Origin: Platerodrilus igneus
Taxonomy: Eukaryota > Arthropoda > Insecta > Coleoptera > Lycidae
Length of the DNA: 64,000 nucleotides
Direction of reading: 5' to 3'
Assembly: GCA_036346225.1 (NCBI GenBank)
Contig: JARFIW010001452.1
Location: forward strand, 558,001-622,000
A program made the position numbers and the translations under genes. Below the pieces are notes generated by a model that was given only the letters and a program-made list of their open reading frames with translations, was not told the origin of the DNA and ran no database searches. Of this stretch, positions 25,049 to 36,111 are shown piece by piece (position 1 is the stretch's first letter; every line of letters starts with the position of its first letter).

Positions 25049-25162
25049 CCTTTTCAACGTTGTTTCTTATTTAGTTATAATCAATTTAAATCGTTCACTG
25101 ATATCCTTTTAACTTTTTAGTTATTGATTTATTTTTACGATTAAGTTTTTTTAACGTAAAAG

Positions 25163-25273
25163 CAAATAATATAAAATTGTTATTTTGTGTAACTTTTTAT
25201 ACACTTATGTACACGAGACCATATAAACATTGGTTTCGTGCTATGTCACAAAATAACAATTTTATATTATTTG
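25163..25273. repeat. 27 bp perfect inverted repeat with inner hairpin
   Basis: caaataatataaaattg.. at 25163-25189 pairs with its reverse complement at 25247-25273. The 57 nt between contains a second stem (cacgagacc with ggtttcgtg). It lies 115 bp after the stop of the CIDE-N gene. It could be a small MITE or a transcript 3' structure. Confidence 0.8.
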
Positions 25274-26187
25274 ACAGGAAAGTTTGTTAAAACTTTAGGC
25301 TAAGTGCCATTTTGCAATGGACCATAACTTTAAATAATAAATGCATTTTTTAAAGAATGCGTTTTGTAGCATCAAATAACATTTCTAATCCAAACAATAC
25401 TGCTTTTAAATGAAAAACGTGAAAAATGTGTTTTATAATTTAGTTCTGGGCTGTTTGTATCAGGCTAGTTAATTCTCACATGCCCTGTATCCTAAACGTT
25501 TTCAGTAACTACATTTAGTTTGGTTTGTTTTTAAAAGCGATAAGTAATCGTTATGTTTAATTTTTAGTTTTAATAAACTTTATGCTTTTTTCTGTATGAA
25601 ATAAATTTACTACATACATTTCATTATTTACTATCAGATGTAACTATATATGTTTGACCAAATTTTAAAGTAAACGGTCACTCAGTATGCTGTAACTTTG
25701 TTATATAAAGAAAGCAATCTAAAAAACTAGCATTTTCTTAGAAAACTTTTGATTTTACTTTAATCATAACTTGAATATTTTGGTGCTGTAGAGATGGAAA
25801 TATTCATTCCAAAAAAACTGTTGGCAGATTTACATGTTATCTTGGTCGTATACGTATAGGTACTGATTTTCATAAGAAACTTGGTATTGCAATGCAAATA
25901 TGATATTGGTTCTATTTTTGTGGATGTTACGTGGAAATTCGAAATCACAGTTAATATTAAGTAAATGCAATTTACCATAATTTAATTTGATATAAATTGT
26001 TTTATCTATTTTGTGCTGCAAGGAAGTTAAACTGTGTAATCACTGATGGTATTTACAAATTTTATGTTTTGATACTCCTAACCACATTACTATTCATCTC
26101 ATCTAATGTAAGGCAAAACCATAATGTAAAAAGTACATGCCATTATCACAAAATTAAGGTAAAACTACATAGTGAAAATACGTTCGC

Positions 26188-26419
26188 AGTGGAATATTCC
26201 ATAGGAGATACCAACCATTACCTTATAAAAATACACAAGCTAGTAATTTTACACAATAAAAATACAACTTACTTCCAAAATTACATGGTGAAAATACATT
26301 GTTAGTGGAATATTCCATAGGAGATAACAACCATTACCTTGTAAAATTACACAAGCTAGTAATTTTACATGTTAAAAGTACAACCTACTTGCAAAATTAC
26401 ATAAAAATTATACATAGTG
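26188..26419 (+). repeat. Two tandem 116 bp units
   Basis: agtggaatattccatagg starts both units (26188 and 26304). They share caaccattacctt, acacaagctagtaattttac and aaaattaca. They sit in the right subterminal region of the element and could be binding sites for its mobilising protein. Open frames across them are repeat artefacts. Confidence 0.85.
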
Positions 26420-26924
26420 TTGGTAGAAGTGCATTGGGTAAATACATCTTCCGTTTAATTTTTATATGTATATTTACAATACAAATGTGTTACCACAATG
26501 TGTATGTAAACGCTATACACGATACATGTAATTTTACCATATCAATAATTGTACACAAATAACCAATCATTTTTGTAGTAAATTTACAATGTACTGTTTT
26601 CAGTGTAGGGTTTGTAAAACTATTTTCAATTGTTTTGCTTCCAGGAATTTTTTCTCTTAAAAAGTACACTTTGGAGGATCAGAGAAATGGCATTAATAAA
26701 CATTTTATTAAAACAGTTTATACGTTGTGTTTGCATAACACCGTATATTTCTCAATCTCAATATGAACATTAACATAGTTTTTACAATTTAATAATGGGA
26801 ATTTAAAAACTAATAATAAGTAAGAATAAGCAATGAAATTCGTTAACAAATATTTGTACTTTACTTGAGCTCAAGAATCATGTGTGCTAAAATGAAATTC
26901 CATTACTCAACAAGTAAATCAAAT

Positions 26925-27560
26925 TCAACTTGGGGAATTTGTTAATGTTCTTCCCAAAGAATGTAATATGGGAATAAAGCAATATTTTTCGCGCAGCTTA
27001 TTGTACGCAAGAAGGTAATTAGCGTCCGTAAGATCAAAGTTCATAGTAGTGAGCAATGCTGAACCCTTCAGCACTGATTGAAGGTATGAAAATTTATCCA
27101 CGGCTGACAGCTCATCATTTAAATGGACTAAACTACCAAAGCGGTCAATAAAACATTGAAAAAAGCAACCATCCCCCTCAAATGTAGGGAGGGTATGCGA
27201 CGGTAGCCGACACTTTTGACTTAAAAGTATATGGAGGAACGGGAAAACTAGCTTGGGACCAGGCAGGTTACTCGTACTAAGTTTTAAATAGAGCGATTTT
27301 ATTAGAAAAAAGTTCGTATCGAACCGCTTGCGAATCGCTTCCTGCATTTCAAATTGATCATAGGCGTTAGTTGACGGATTGCATCAATTATGGCATTATG
27401 TTGAACAAAAAGCTGCCTCTTAACACAAAAGTCGACGCATATTGGGCGCGAAACATCTAACAGGCTTTTGTCATTTTTTCATTTATGCGTAACCTCAAAT
27501 AAGTCTTTCAACGTGTTTATTGCACTATTACGCAGAAACTGCATGCGTTTCAGTTTTTTC
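26925..27560 (-). pseudogene. BEL/Pao-type gag fragment
   Basis: Minus-strand translation gives LKRMQFLRNSAINTLKDLF (about 27550), an in-frame stop, then VKRQLFVQHNAIIDAIRQL. The open frame from 27347 shows LPTFEGDGCFFQCFIDRF, then LSAVDKFSYLQSVLKGSA and LTDANYLLAYNKLREKY. This is the order of the conserved DUF1759 region of BEL/Pao gag proteins (capsid structural precursor). A frameshift separates the two parts, and no protease, reverse transcriptase or clear long terminal repeats are visible nearby. Dead fragment. Confidence 0.75.
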
Positions 27561-28520
27561 GCAATAACTAATTAGAAATGAGATCGTAATTCTTGCTATA
27601 ATTAAGCTACCGGAACGAAAGCGGCGTAAACTAAGTCCCTAAGCAACTTAAATAAAGGCAAGTGTTAAATGTCGCCTTATTAAAACTGATAACAAACATT
27701 TTAATATACGAAGCGATTATCTGTCAGACTACAATCGAATTAAAAGCAATATAATTTTATAACAGTGTTTTTTTCGTCAAATAATGCGGTTATTACGGAA
27801 ATAGCCTGCAGGGACAATATCCATACCAGGCTCGCATAGGAGCATTGTTTTGCGCGAAACTTCGATAACTACCGATGGTGAAGAAAATGGACGTATAAAT
27901 ATGAACAAAGTTTCTAAAAGAGGAACTATCAAGTACTTACCAGTAATAAGTACAACTTTTAGTGGAGCTAGCAGGACGAAGAACTGTCGACTTGTTTTAA
28001 CGGAACCCGAAAAAAATCAATAACTTTATATCACTATATTTACGAACACGCAAGCTTTAGTACAACTACAGTCACGATACACCGAACAACTTGAAGGTTA
28101 ATCGCGGTACTACTACAGACTGTACTATATACACGAAGGAAAGGAATTTTACGTGCAAACTACACCTGAAGCTATAACTATAGTTAATTTTAACAATAAT
28201 TGCAAACGGAGCACTTTATGATACCTTTATTTATGAGGCGAAAATGCGAAAGGCAATTTACGAATAAAACTGGGCGATATATGTTGAAAAAATTAAAGCG
28301 CCTTCAAATTATCAAATATTTCTGGAAGACTGTTATAATAATTGAAGTGTATAAATTTTAATATTTACTTTTTTGCATAAATTAATTATAGCATAGCTTT
28401 TACAGCCCGTATTAGTACAAAATAATATCTTTTCAAATAGTATTTTCCTCTAATAATGCAAAATCTACATTTTTATAAATTTGCTTATACAAAGACCTTC
28501 CATTTTGAACGAATCTGGAC
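27561..28520. other. No gene recognised; may include BEL 5' leader
   Basis: Slightly more mixed composition than neighbours. In the gag orientation this is where a leader and 5' long terminal repeat would lie, but I cannot find a second copy to prove one. Confidence 0.25.
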
Positions 28521-28668
28521 CTTAGCGAAGTTCTAGAATACTAGAACGGATAGTATGGATTACGGATTTCAATAAGCTAAAAAGCCCAACTATAGGTATA
28601 ACCAATTTAGTGAGAGTCTTAGTGAGAGACCAGCCTAAGACAGGTCTCCAAAGAAGTAGCTACTTCAG
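28521..28668 (+). mobile_element. RTE-like LINE, 5' untranslated fragment
   Basis: gttctagaatactagaacgg and the following cctaagacaggtctcc match the 5' leader at about 56.9-57.0 kb (gttctagattactagaacgg and ataagacaggtccc). The leader is cut near 28.67 kb, and the family resumes at 30917 after a 2.2 kb insert. Confidence 0.65.
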
Positions 28669-29730
28669 TAGAGCATTTGAGCCGGTTTACCCGCCTCATT
28701 TCCATCAGCATCCGCATTTCCACACACATCTGAACCAAATTTACATGTAAATTTCCATAAAGGAGGATGGCAAGGAGGGATTCCCTCCTTTGCACCCCTT
28801 TTTGCGCGGACACCAAAACATCAACCGTTTTGATTATGTCACACATGCCTTCTTTCCACCAGCGAGATAAATCTTTCTCCACATTTCCACCCACGAGACA
28901 AATAGGTCTTGTTTAGTATTAATTAATATTAGATTTTTCTTAGCTACCTGAATTTCTAGGAATGTTTTAGATAGCATCACTGCCTAAGGGGATGACCCCA
29001 GGAAGCTACCATCATTTTAAGATTTTTTTACCAGCAGCAATTTCTAACAGTCCTTATAAATTTTTTAGTCACGCGATACATCAAATTAGTCTAGAATTTT
29101 ACGTAGAATCCGAGTCTGTAAACAGATTTAAAATCCGAGCACCCCTTACCGTTTTACACACTTACCCTCTAGCGAACACATAAAAGATTATTTTTGTTTC
29201 TATCGTGATAAATCTATCTTGTTTGGTATCAATTAATATTAGATTTTTTTCAGCTACCTGAATTTCTAGGAATATTTTAGATAGCATCATCCCCCAAGGA
29301 GCTACCCTCATTTTAAAAATTTTTACCAGCAGCTATTTCTGACCGTCCTTATAAAATTTTTTAGCCATGCGATACATCAAATTAGTCTAGAATTTTACGC
29401 AGAATCCGAATCTGCAAATCGATTTAAAATTCCACGACCCCTTACCATTTACGCACATATCCTTTAGCGAACATATTAAAGATTATTTTTGTCCCCTTCA
29501 AGATAAATATATCTTGTTTGGTGTCGATTAATATTAGATTTTCTGGGGAGCCCGAAACTTTAAGAATTTTTAAATAGAAGCAACCCTCGGCAAAATTGTA
29601 CATATACCTAAAATTAAACTTATTGAATCTTGTATAAAAGTATTGAGCGGATTCTAATTCTAGTACTTTTTCAATCTAAGCGTAAACGGATAAAGTTTAC
29701 TACCAATATTTACGCATTGTCGTACAACCT

Positions 29731-30305
29731 CTAGCGAATGTTAGGCGTATCTATCAACCCCAATTCCGAAATGATTATTTCTTTTGGAATTGTAGAATAT
29801 GGTATTGCAGGTTGTATAAAATATGTACTACCTGCTTTAATGTAGCACTTGTGCAAGATTTTTATTTTATCTGGGCTGTCTTCCTCCTCTACTATCTCCA
29901 AATAATTTACAGGTAAATAGTTAAAACTAAAAACCGAAAGCATATACTTTATCAATTTTTCCCTTTCCTCTGGTTTTTCAGACAATTTAATTTGCAAACC
30001 AGTCAATTTCTTGGTATTGCTATTCCCACAAAACACGTACTGTAGTAGGTTATTGTACACTAAACAGCAGTTATTTTGTAGCTTATCCGATAGCTTACTC
30101 CACATTTTGGCAAGTGGTACCTAGTACATTGGCGCCTTTAGGAAGTATAACTTACTATCTTCCAATAAGGTTAAACAGTTTTTTAAGGGATTATACACCT
30201 GTTCCGCACTGACATAGTTTCCAATTGTACAGTTGCATATTATCCTTTCCAATCGCGTATGGAGTGGTCCTATTTGAAATCTATTTACAGGTTTGGGCTC
30301 CCTAG
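29731..30305 (-). pseudogene. Orphan protein fragment, one internal stop
   Basis: An open frame of 124 codons (30105-29731) is extended upstream in the same frame to about 30305 through a single TAG near 30125. The upstream part reads RFQIGPLHTRLERIICNC and VYNPLKNCLTLLEDSKLYF. The downstream part contains YNNLLQYVFCGNS, LIKYMLSVFSFNYLPVNYL and an acidic IVEEED. Composition and frame retention argue for a once-real protein of at least 190 residues. I recognise no family. It lies in the centre of the inverted-repeat insert and points away from the polymerase fragment. Confidence 0.4.
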
Positions 30306-30354
30306 AAAAATCTAATAGTAGTTGATACCAAACAAGATATATTTATCTTAAAAG

Positions 30355-30680
30355 AGTGACTACCCCTCGGATAATAAATACAATATACCGCTTGTCAATA
30401 AAAAGTTGTGCGGAAATTCAAAGATGAATTTAATGGGGATCTAGTATTAGAATTTCTTGGTAGTAGGGCTAAGTTCTACTGTATTGTAAGCGCGAAAGGC
30501 ACGATTAAAAAGATTAAAGGGGTCTCACTAAGTGTATAGTGAAGAATATTAATATAAATAGTTTTAAGGACATTGTACATAATAATTCTGGTGCCCTTAT
30601 GCATAGCATGGTGTCTATTCGAAGTCATAAACACCAACTTTATACCTAATTAATTAATAAAATTAGTTTGTCGGGCTATT
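30355..30680 (+). pseudogene. Protein-primed-type DNA polymerase B, C-terminal fragment
   Basis: Translation gives YPSDNKYNIPLVNKKLCG (frame 1), then DEFNGDLVLEFLGSRAKFY, then KGTIKKIKGVSLSV, two stops, a frame change, SFKDIVHNN and SMVSIRSHKHQLYT. I recognise this as the C-terminal region of the family-B polymerase found in Maverick/Polinton-like elements and related invertebrate virus-like DNA. The catalytic palm is not present. It has at least two frameshifts and three stops, so it is a relic. It lies directly beside an arm hairpin of the insert, which suggests that the insert is an internally deleted derivative of a larger element. Confidence 0.5.
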
Positions 30681-30916
30681 GGTATTAAATACGCCTTAAA
30701 TATTTGTCTTAGATTGAATAAGTACTAGCATTAGAATCCGCTCAATACTTTTATACAAATTTCAATACGTTTGATTTTAGGTATAAGAGTACATTTTTGC
30801 CGAGGGTTGCTCCGATTTAAAAATTCCTAAAGATTCGGGTTCATCAGAAAAATCTAATATTAATTGACACCAAACAAGATAAATTTATCTCAAAAGAGAC
30901 AAAAATAGTCTTTTAT

Positions 30917-31242
30917 ATGGCATTCTGAGGGGTAAAAGATTCCGGAGTTAAAATGCTCCCCAATTGGATCTCCGGGAGAGAACTACTTCCGAGGACGTGA
31001 TCGGCAAGTTCAATAAGAAGAAAAAAAACCGGGAACATCTTGCAAGTCGGGATATGGTATATTAAAAGCATAAAGAAAATATACAAGCTAGAAAATTTGA
31101 AAATTGAAATGGATAGGCTAGCACTAGATATAGTAAAGGTTAGGAAGTTCGGAGAACAGATGTAGGAGATTTTTGGAACGTAAACTTTAGGATAATCCAT
31201 ACAGAATCAGACGAAGGAAATTCGGGTGTGGGATAGCTATAC
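30917..31242 (+). mobile_element. RTE-like LINE, endonuclease N-terminus
   Basis: The sequence matches the start of the family's reading frame as seen at 57.17 kb: ggcattct..ggggtaaaag, then the region encoding GKLENLKIE-like and VGIV segments of the apurinic-type endonuclease. Frameshifts interrupt it. A SINE separates it from its continuation at 31590. Confidence 0.75.
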
Positions 31243-31254
31243 GGTAAAGTTGGG

Positions 31255-31408
31255 ACGGCGTCGACGTGGATCAATGTAGTAAGCGTAAGACTACGAGTCC
31301 CAAGATCCTGGGTTTGAATCCCAACACGGCCAACTGCTTGAAAAATGGCAGGTGAGCATTTTTCACAAAAATTACGCTCTCGTTCGGATGAGAGGTTAAA
31401 TGGAGGTC

Positions 31409-31453
<45 letters not shown>

Positions 31454-31589
31454 GTCACGCACGTTAAAGATCCCTACCTTGCCTGGAACGGCAAGGATTC
31501 CGCTAAATTCTAAATTTCCAGGCAACAAAAAACTCGCCTCGTGGCAAATGTAGCACCTTCGGGTGGAGCATTGGAAATGTAAATGCACA
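31255..31589 (+). mobile_element. tRNA-derived SINE with expanded (GT)n
   Basis: Head gacgtggatcaatgtagtaa (A-box region) and ctgggtttgaatcccaacac (B-box), then the family body. The usual gtgtgtgagtgttgtcacg is replaced by about 41 bp of GT repeats (31411-31452). It is flanked by ggtaaagttggg (31243) and ggtaaagttagg (31590), an 11 of 12 match target duplication. It is inserted in the endonuclease region of an RTE copy. Confidence 0.88.
31411..31452. repeat. (GT)n microsatellite inside the SINE
   Basis: Uninterrupted GT run that grew from the short gtgtgtg present in other SINE copies. Confidence 0.95.
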
Positions 31590-31905
31590 GGTAAAGTTAG
31601 GCCACTGTGTAGAAAACTACTTACAAAAGAACGAAAGAGTACTCATGGTTAGATTAGATTACAAATCGGTAAATACACTGATAGTACATACATGCCGCCC
31701 ACTTCTAGCTACAATGAGAAAGAGGTAGAAGCGATCCAAAAATATCGAAAACATACTATGATACGTAAATATTTAATAACAACGGGAGATTTTAATGCAG
31801 GGTAGGTGAGGTCAGGGAAAGAGCGGTAGTAGGTTTATTTGGTTTAAGCACACGGCAGGGCAAATAGGCTGGATGAATTTTGCAAGTAAAATAATTTAAC
31901 CACCA
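31590..31905 (+). mobile_element. RTE-like LINE, endonuclease middle part
   Basis: Continues the copy at 30917. It shows the gtagaaaactacttacaaaa segment, then the stretch encoding the TTGDFNA-like Asp/Asn motif of the endonuclease (about 31780), then FGLS-like residues. It breaks off near 31905 without the reverse transcriptase. Confidence 0.7.
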
Positions 31906-34900
31906 CAAACTACAAGTGAGAATGCTTGTGTAGCAATTCATAATAAAGAATGTTTGTTATTGCAAAAAAGTTTTCGTTACAATACGTTAGGGGTACAAAA
32001 TATATTATATCCTGGCACAAACCATTCGTTGTAAATTTTGTTAAAAGATAAAGTGGTACCGTTAATTTAGAAGTCATTTGCTGCAATAGGAGACGATCAA
32101 AGGAGGTAAAAAATGCTTTAAAGCGATGGTAATTCAGTTAAAAAATCAATAGGATCCTTTCGTTTAAACTTTAGAAGAGCTGAGCGAACACCGATCGTCG
32201 CTTTAAGGATACTCAAAAACCTTAGTAGGTCATACACTCGTTGGAATTTCTTAATGCATGGCTGGGTGTATTGAATTTTTTAACAATCACGTAAATTTCT
32301 TTTTATACCGTATTGCATATGACACGAGAGGATAAATATCAATTGCTACTTGTGTGCAGGCATGAAAAACTCAGCTTAAATATGTGCCTGCTCGGGTGGT
32401 ACGACTCTAGTAAAATTCGGCTCAAAGCTCGACTCGAGAAATAGCATTTTAAAAAATATATAAAATGTAGAAATAAGTTAAATAAATTAAAACAAAATGC
32501 TGTATATGCACTTAGGTATGAAAACAAACAAAACTAATAGAAAGCAATGAAATGCAATAAACAGAACAGCAATAGAAAGATGTAGGTTAAACCTATAATT
32601 AAAAATATTAAGAACAGTAAGTAGTTTCGATATGTAATGATACAGAAAGAAATTTAAAAACAGCCAGCCAGGTATATCGTTGGTTACAATGCTTATTTTT
32701 ACAAGCATTTTGTTTAATTTTACAAATATTTGAATTTACTACTGCTTATTTCAGCTCCATTCATTACTAATACCATAAGTACAACAAAAACAACTTTGGG
32801 TGTCGCAAATTTACTTGCCACGAAAAAGAACAAGTGATATATAAACGCAAGTTTATAATTTATATGCTGGAAATATTTCAGTAGTTCATACAGAAACAAG
32901 CTATAAATTTATAAATACAAAAAGCAGGTTAATTTACATTTTATAAATCAAATTGAGTACATGCCAACTCGTCTAAGTGAACATAAACAGATTACAGTTC
33001 CAAAAAATAAAATATACACATTACACGTGTAACAAGACATTAATGAATTAAAAGACCTTGAAGTTTATAAAATATAGACGAAATTTTAAGAATGTATAGA
33101 CCTTGCTACAAAAATTAATGTGACCGGTATTTGCTTAGTCAGCGCATAGATTATTCCAAGTTTCATTTAAATATCACTAAAATAATTCAAGGTAACTTTA
33201 AATCACCGTTATTATAGTGCATCTAGCAATAAATTAGAGGCAAAATATGTTTTTCTATTTTTAATACAGCACCTACAATGTACTCCTGTACATTATTTGC
33301 TGTCGGTTCGGTTCCTAAGTTTGATAGCATATTTGTTTCGGTTTTTTAATAAAGTTCGTCACCATTGAACTGCTATATTTATTAGGATCAAAACACTTCA
33401 AGTAAGCCAACTATTTTATCTGAGTGCTACGTTGTACAGGCTGCTGGAATATGCGATCGACCACTATTTACAGCAGGAGCTATAGTGAATTTATATTATT
33501 ATATGTGGAAGTATTCCCTTAGAAATAATTATAGTCGGATTTCATTTTAATAATTTCTGTATAAGCAAGCAAAGTCCACCAATAGGATTAGGTTATTCCC
33601 TTTAGGATATATAAGTTTCAGGCTTTTTTCTATAAATTATAGTTTAAGGGAGAATTATTTTGCATGATGTTTGATCAATAGTCAAAGGTTATAAAATACA
33701 TTTGTTAGTTATAAAAAAAGGTTAGAGGCGATGTTACCATGGTAATTAATGCAGCTTTTTTTTTGCCTAGGAAAAATATAATGGCGCTAATGATTTAAAC
33801 ATCTTAGAACAAAGGCATGTCATACACAGTTCTACGCTGATTCAGATTAATCTAAAACCCGAAATACATAAGTTTAAATACATAAAAGGTTAGATAGAGA
33901 AATCGGCACGGAGGAGAGCCAATTTTGATTAATCCGCAGGAAATTTGCCAAGAATGCTTCGCGTGGTTTTTAAAAGAGCAGTTCCATTCTTCAAGAAGAA
34001 ACTCCATTTCCAAGCAACCAAACTCTAAACAATTCTACTTCGGTAGGTTAATTACCTTGAGTAGAGGTTAGCGAACAAGGCAGAATAGCCTAAATAGGTT
34101 CAGATAATCCCCTGCCAAGTGGGCCAGTTTTTTCTTAGGGACACTACTGGGTCCATAAAGAAAGTCAACCGTTGTGTTGAAAGTTTCATATTGTAGCAGA
34201 TGAGGTCGACAAGATAGAGATACTCAAGAGGAAATAAAGGACGGCCTTTAATGTCATAATCCATCACCCGATTGCAAGAAAATTGTAAATAAATGCTTGC
34301 TGAAACTATACTGTTGCGAAGATTAGTGCCTAGTTATAAGAAAATATATAAATTGAACGTACTTACAAGTGCGTCTGTATTAGGTTAAGTTTTAGTTAAT
34401 AGGTTTTCGATATTGGGTGTTTAGACCGTTAATAGTTAGTAGATTTAGGAATCACAAAACTAATATCTTTAAGCTGGTAATGTGTAAACGTGTGGGTGTT
34501 ATAGAATTAGCAATGTCGCAGCAAATTTTATAATGATTGTAAATTTGATCTTTCCATTATTGTAAACAGTATAGTTACACTTTTTGCTGTAATAAATTGT
34601 GTTGTGATTTTTAAAAGAGCGTGATTGAATATTTCAGGTGTTATTTAATCTTTACTTTCAGAAATCTTCTATGCAGTTAGCAGTCATAAATAGATATATG
34701 TGCTTAAGTTTGCTTTCGATTTAAAATAATTTTGGTTTAATAAATTTTCAGGTACATTTTAAGCCAGAGTCACTTTTCTGATCTCAAGATTTTGGCACTG
34801 CTTCGTTAGTCATTCTAGAACTTTTCCCCAGAATCCCTACGAGAATTGGTGGCGTCCAAGGTATTTCCCAATCAAGACCTGATAGCATTCTTGAACTCTT

Positions 34901-35029
34901 GTCAAACATACCACCCGTCCCACTAAGTTAGTCGGCAGAATAACATTTTTGTTCGTACAGTCGAGGTTGCCGGTATTTTACCAGCACGGGTTTTTTGGCG
35001 AAGTAACTCACTGAATTTTCTGTGAATTA
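31906..35029. other. No gene recognised; one possible hAT-type end
   Basis: 33300-33370 contains cggttcggttcc and ends agttcgtcaccattg, a reversed relative of the phrase at 21243. The 34.0-34.9 kb part could be the leader of the gypsy remnant that follows, but I cannot show a second long terminal repeat. Confidence 0.25.
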
Positions 35030-35600
35030 CCTGTTAGATATTCAAAGGGCTACAAACTGTACGTAACACACTTATAGCACTTGGATTTTGAGACACGGCA
35101 TTTAAAATTTAATTATTAGAGAGCGGGTGAAGACACTAATAATTTTGTAAACTCCCATGTCGGTGATTCATTAGCGGTGTTAATATCGGCAGAACAGCAT
35201 CTTCAACATATAAAAATTGTATTTCAAAAATTGCCATACGCAGGTATTACGCTAAAATTGGAAAAGTGTTGTTTTCAAAACAAATTGTTTGTTTGAGGCA
35301 TACGGTTCGATTTGAGGGTAATGAAATACGATTCAACTAATTTTGAATTTCTAAACCCCCAATGACTTTCGAACGTTATGTACATTTTTAGACTTTATTA
35401 AGGACGACCTTCGTTTCGTGAAAAGATTCTCAAATTTGACCCTAGGGTTGAATCATTTACTTAAACAAACACCGAATGGTGCCTACTTGATAAAAACGAT
35501 TAAGTTAGCTGAGATTAAAGATGCATACGCCAACATTATAACGTTGCACGATCCCGACTTGACTTGTTGTCACTCTTGGCATTCTCAGCGCCAATCGATG
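35030..35600 (+). pseudogene. Ty3/gypsy reverse transcriptase fragment
   Basis: Decayed translation around 35160-35280 reads HVGDSLAVLISAEQHLQHIK then LPYAGITLKLEKCCF. This corresponds to the palm region after the YxDD box, and the box itself is altered here (HVGD). Farther on, RFSNLTLGLNHLLKQTPNGA (35424-35483) is the connection toward RNase H. There are stops after KLFV and elsewhere. It is probably the same retroelement class as the integrase at 17.8 kb, but membership of one family is not shown. Confidence 0.75.
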
Positions 35601-35829
35601 TAGCTGCCTGAACCTTTAGGTTTTTCCTCTTTGCTGGTATTTGTTTTTCCTGTTGTTGTGCGATTCGACTTGTGTCAAGATTTTCGGTATAATGCCAGTT
35701 TATAATGGGGGCTTGAAAAGTTCAAGTATCTGGTACAGACTTATGAATCTAAAACTTTTCATGGCATCTTCTTCATTTGTTGTTGACTTCCAGCTAGCGG
35801 TGCTATTGGTTTAAGAGATGTTAAGTCCG

Positions 35830-36105
35830 AGTAGTCTAATCTTTAGAATGTGTTGATGGCCAGAGTTTTATAGTGTTTCTGGAGCGTGTCTATTTTCAGA
35901 ACCTGCCCGACAATTTTGTTCCGGACGACGGACGAACCTTGGAACCCCTGTGATGAGGTGAAGGATGGTGTTTTGAATCGCTTCTGAGCGGTGTCTGCTG
36001 GTGGTGTATAGGTATATAATCCAGGCAACCGAAGCATGATTGGACTGATATTGACCGTGTAAATTCTGAGTTTGGTGTCTGTTGGGAGCTATCCCTAGCA
36101 TCCCA
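35830..36105 (-). pseudogene. Jockey-like LINE reverse transcriptase, C-terminal scrap
   Basis: Two minus-strand frames together show a TMLRLPGLYTY segment, QNTILHLITGVPRFVRR and a downstream LKIDTLQKHYKTLAINTF. This is the thumb-proximal region typical of Jockey-clade proteins. The frames overlap by a shift, so it is dead. It abuts an RTE scrap. Confidence 0.6.
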
Positions 36106-36111
36106 TTTCTC

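Larger units (their letters stand above)
21982..26608 (+). mobile_element. TIR-bounded element carrying a zinc-finger/CIDE-N gene
   Basis: The left end reads ta-cactgaaaa (from 21982) and the right end ttttcagtg-ta (to 26607), which fits short inverted ends with a TA target duplication. Both subterminal regions are rich in taattacat/ttacatg motifs. The right one also contains a 116 bp tandem duplication. The only gene inside is the spliced one at 22455-25048, reading left to right. I see no known transposase domain, so this may be a non-autonomous or unclassified DNA element. Ends are inferred from one copy only. Confidence 0.55.
28669..30910. mobile_element. Inverted-repeat insert with tandem 300 bp units in one arm
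   Basis: The left arm has two tandem units of about 300 bp (anchors at about 28914, 29215 and 29511, each cttgtttggt..attaatattaga). The innermost left segment (29484-29686) is repeated in reverse at 30705-30905 with roughly one difference per eight bases. A shared phrase is aagtattgagcggattctaa. The centre holds two unrelated decayed coding fragments. The whole sits inside an RTE leader. Arms with caagata..tatcttg hairpins also match the 12.8 kb repeat. Layout is foldback- or Maverick-like; class unresolved. Confidence 0.6.

Noticed and set aside
25997..26562. Two plus-strand frames of 102 and 87 codons
   Set aside because: They span the 116 bp tandem repeat. The similar translations reflect the DNA repeat, not a protein.
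28669..30910. Helitron
   Set aside because: Starts beginning TC and small hairpins were considered, but I found no CTRR end, no Rep/helicase sequence, and the arms are inverted.
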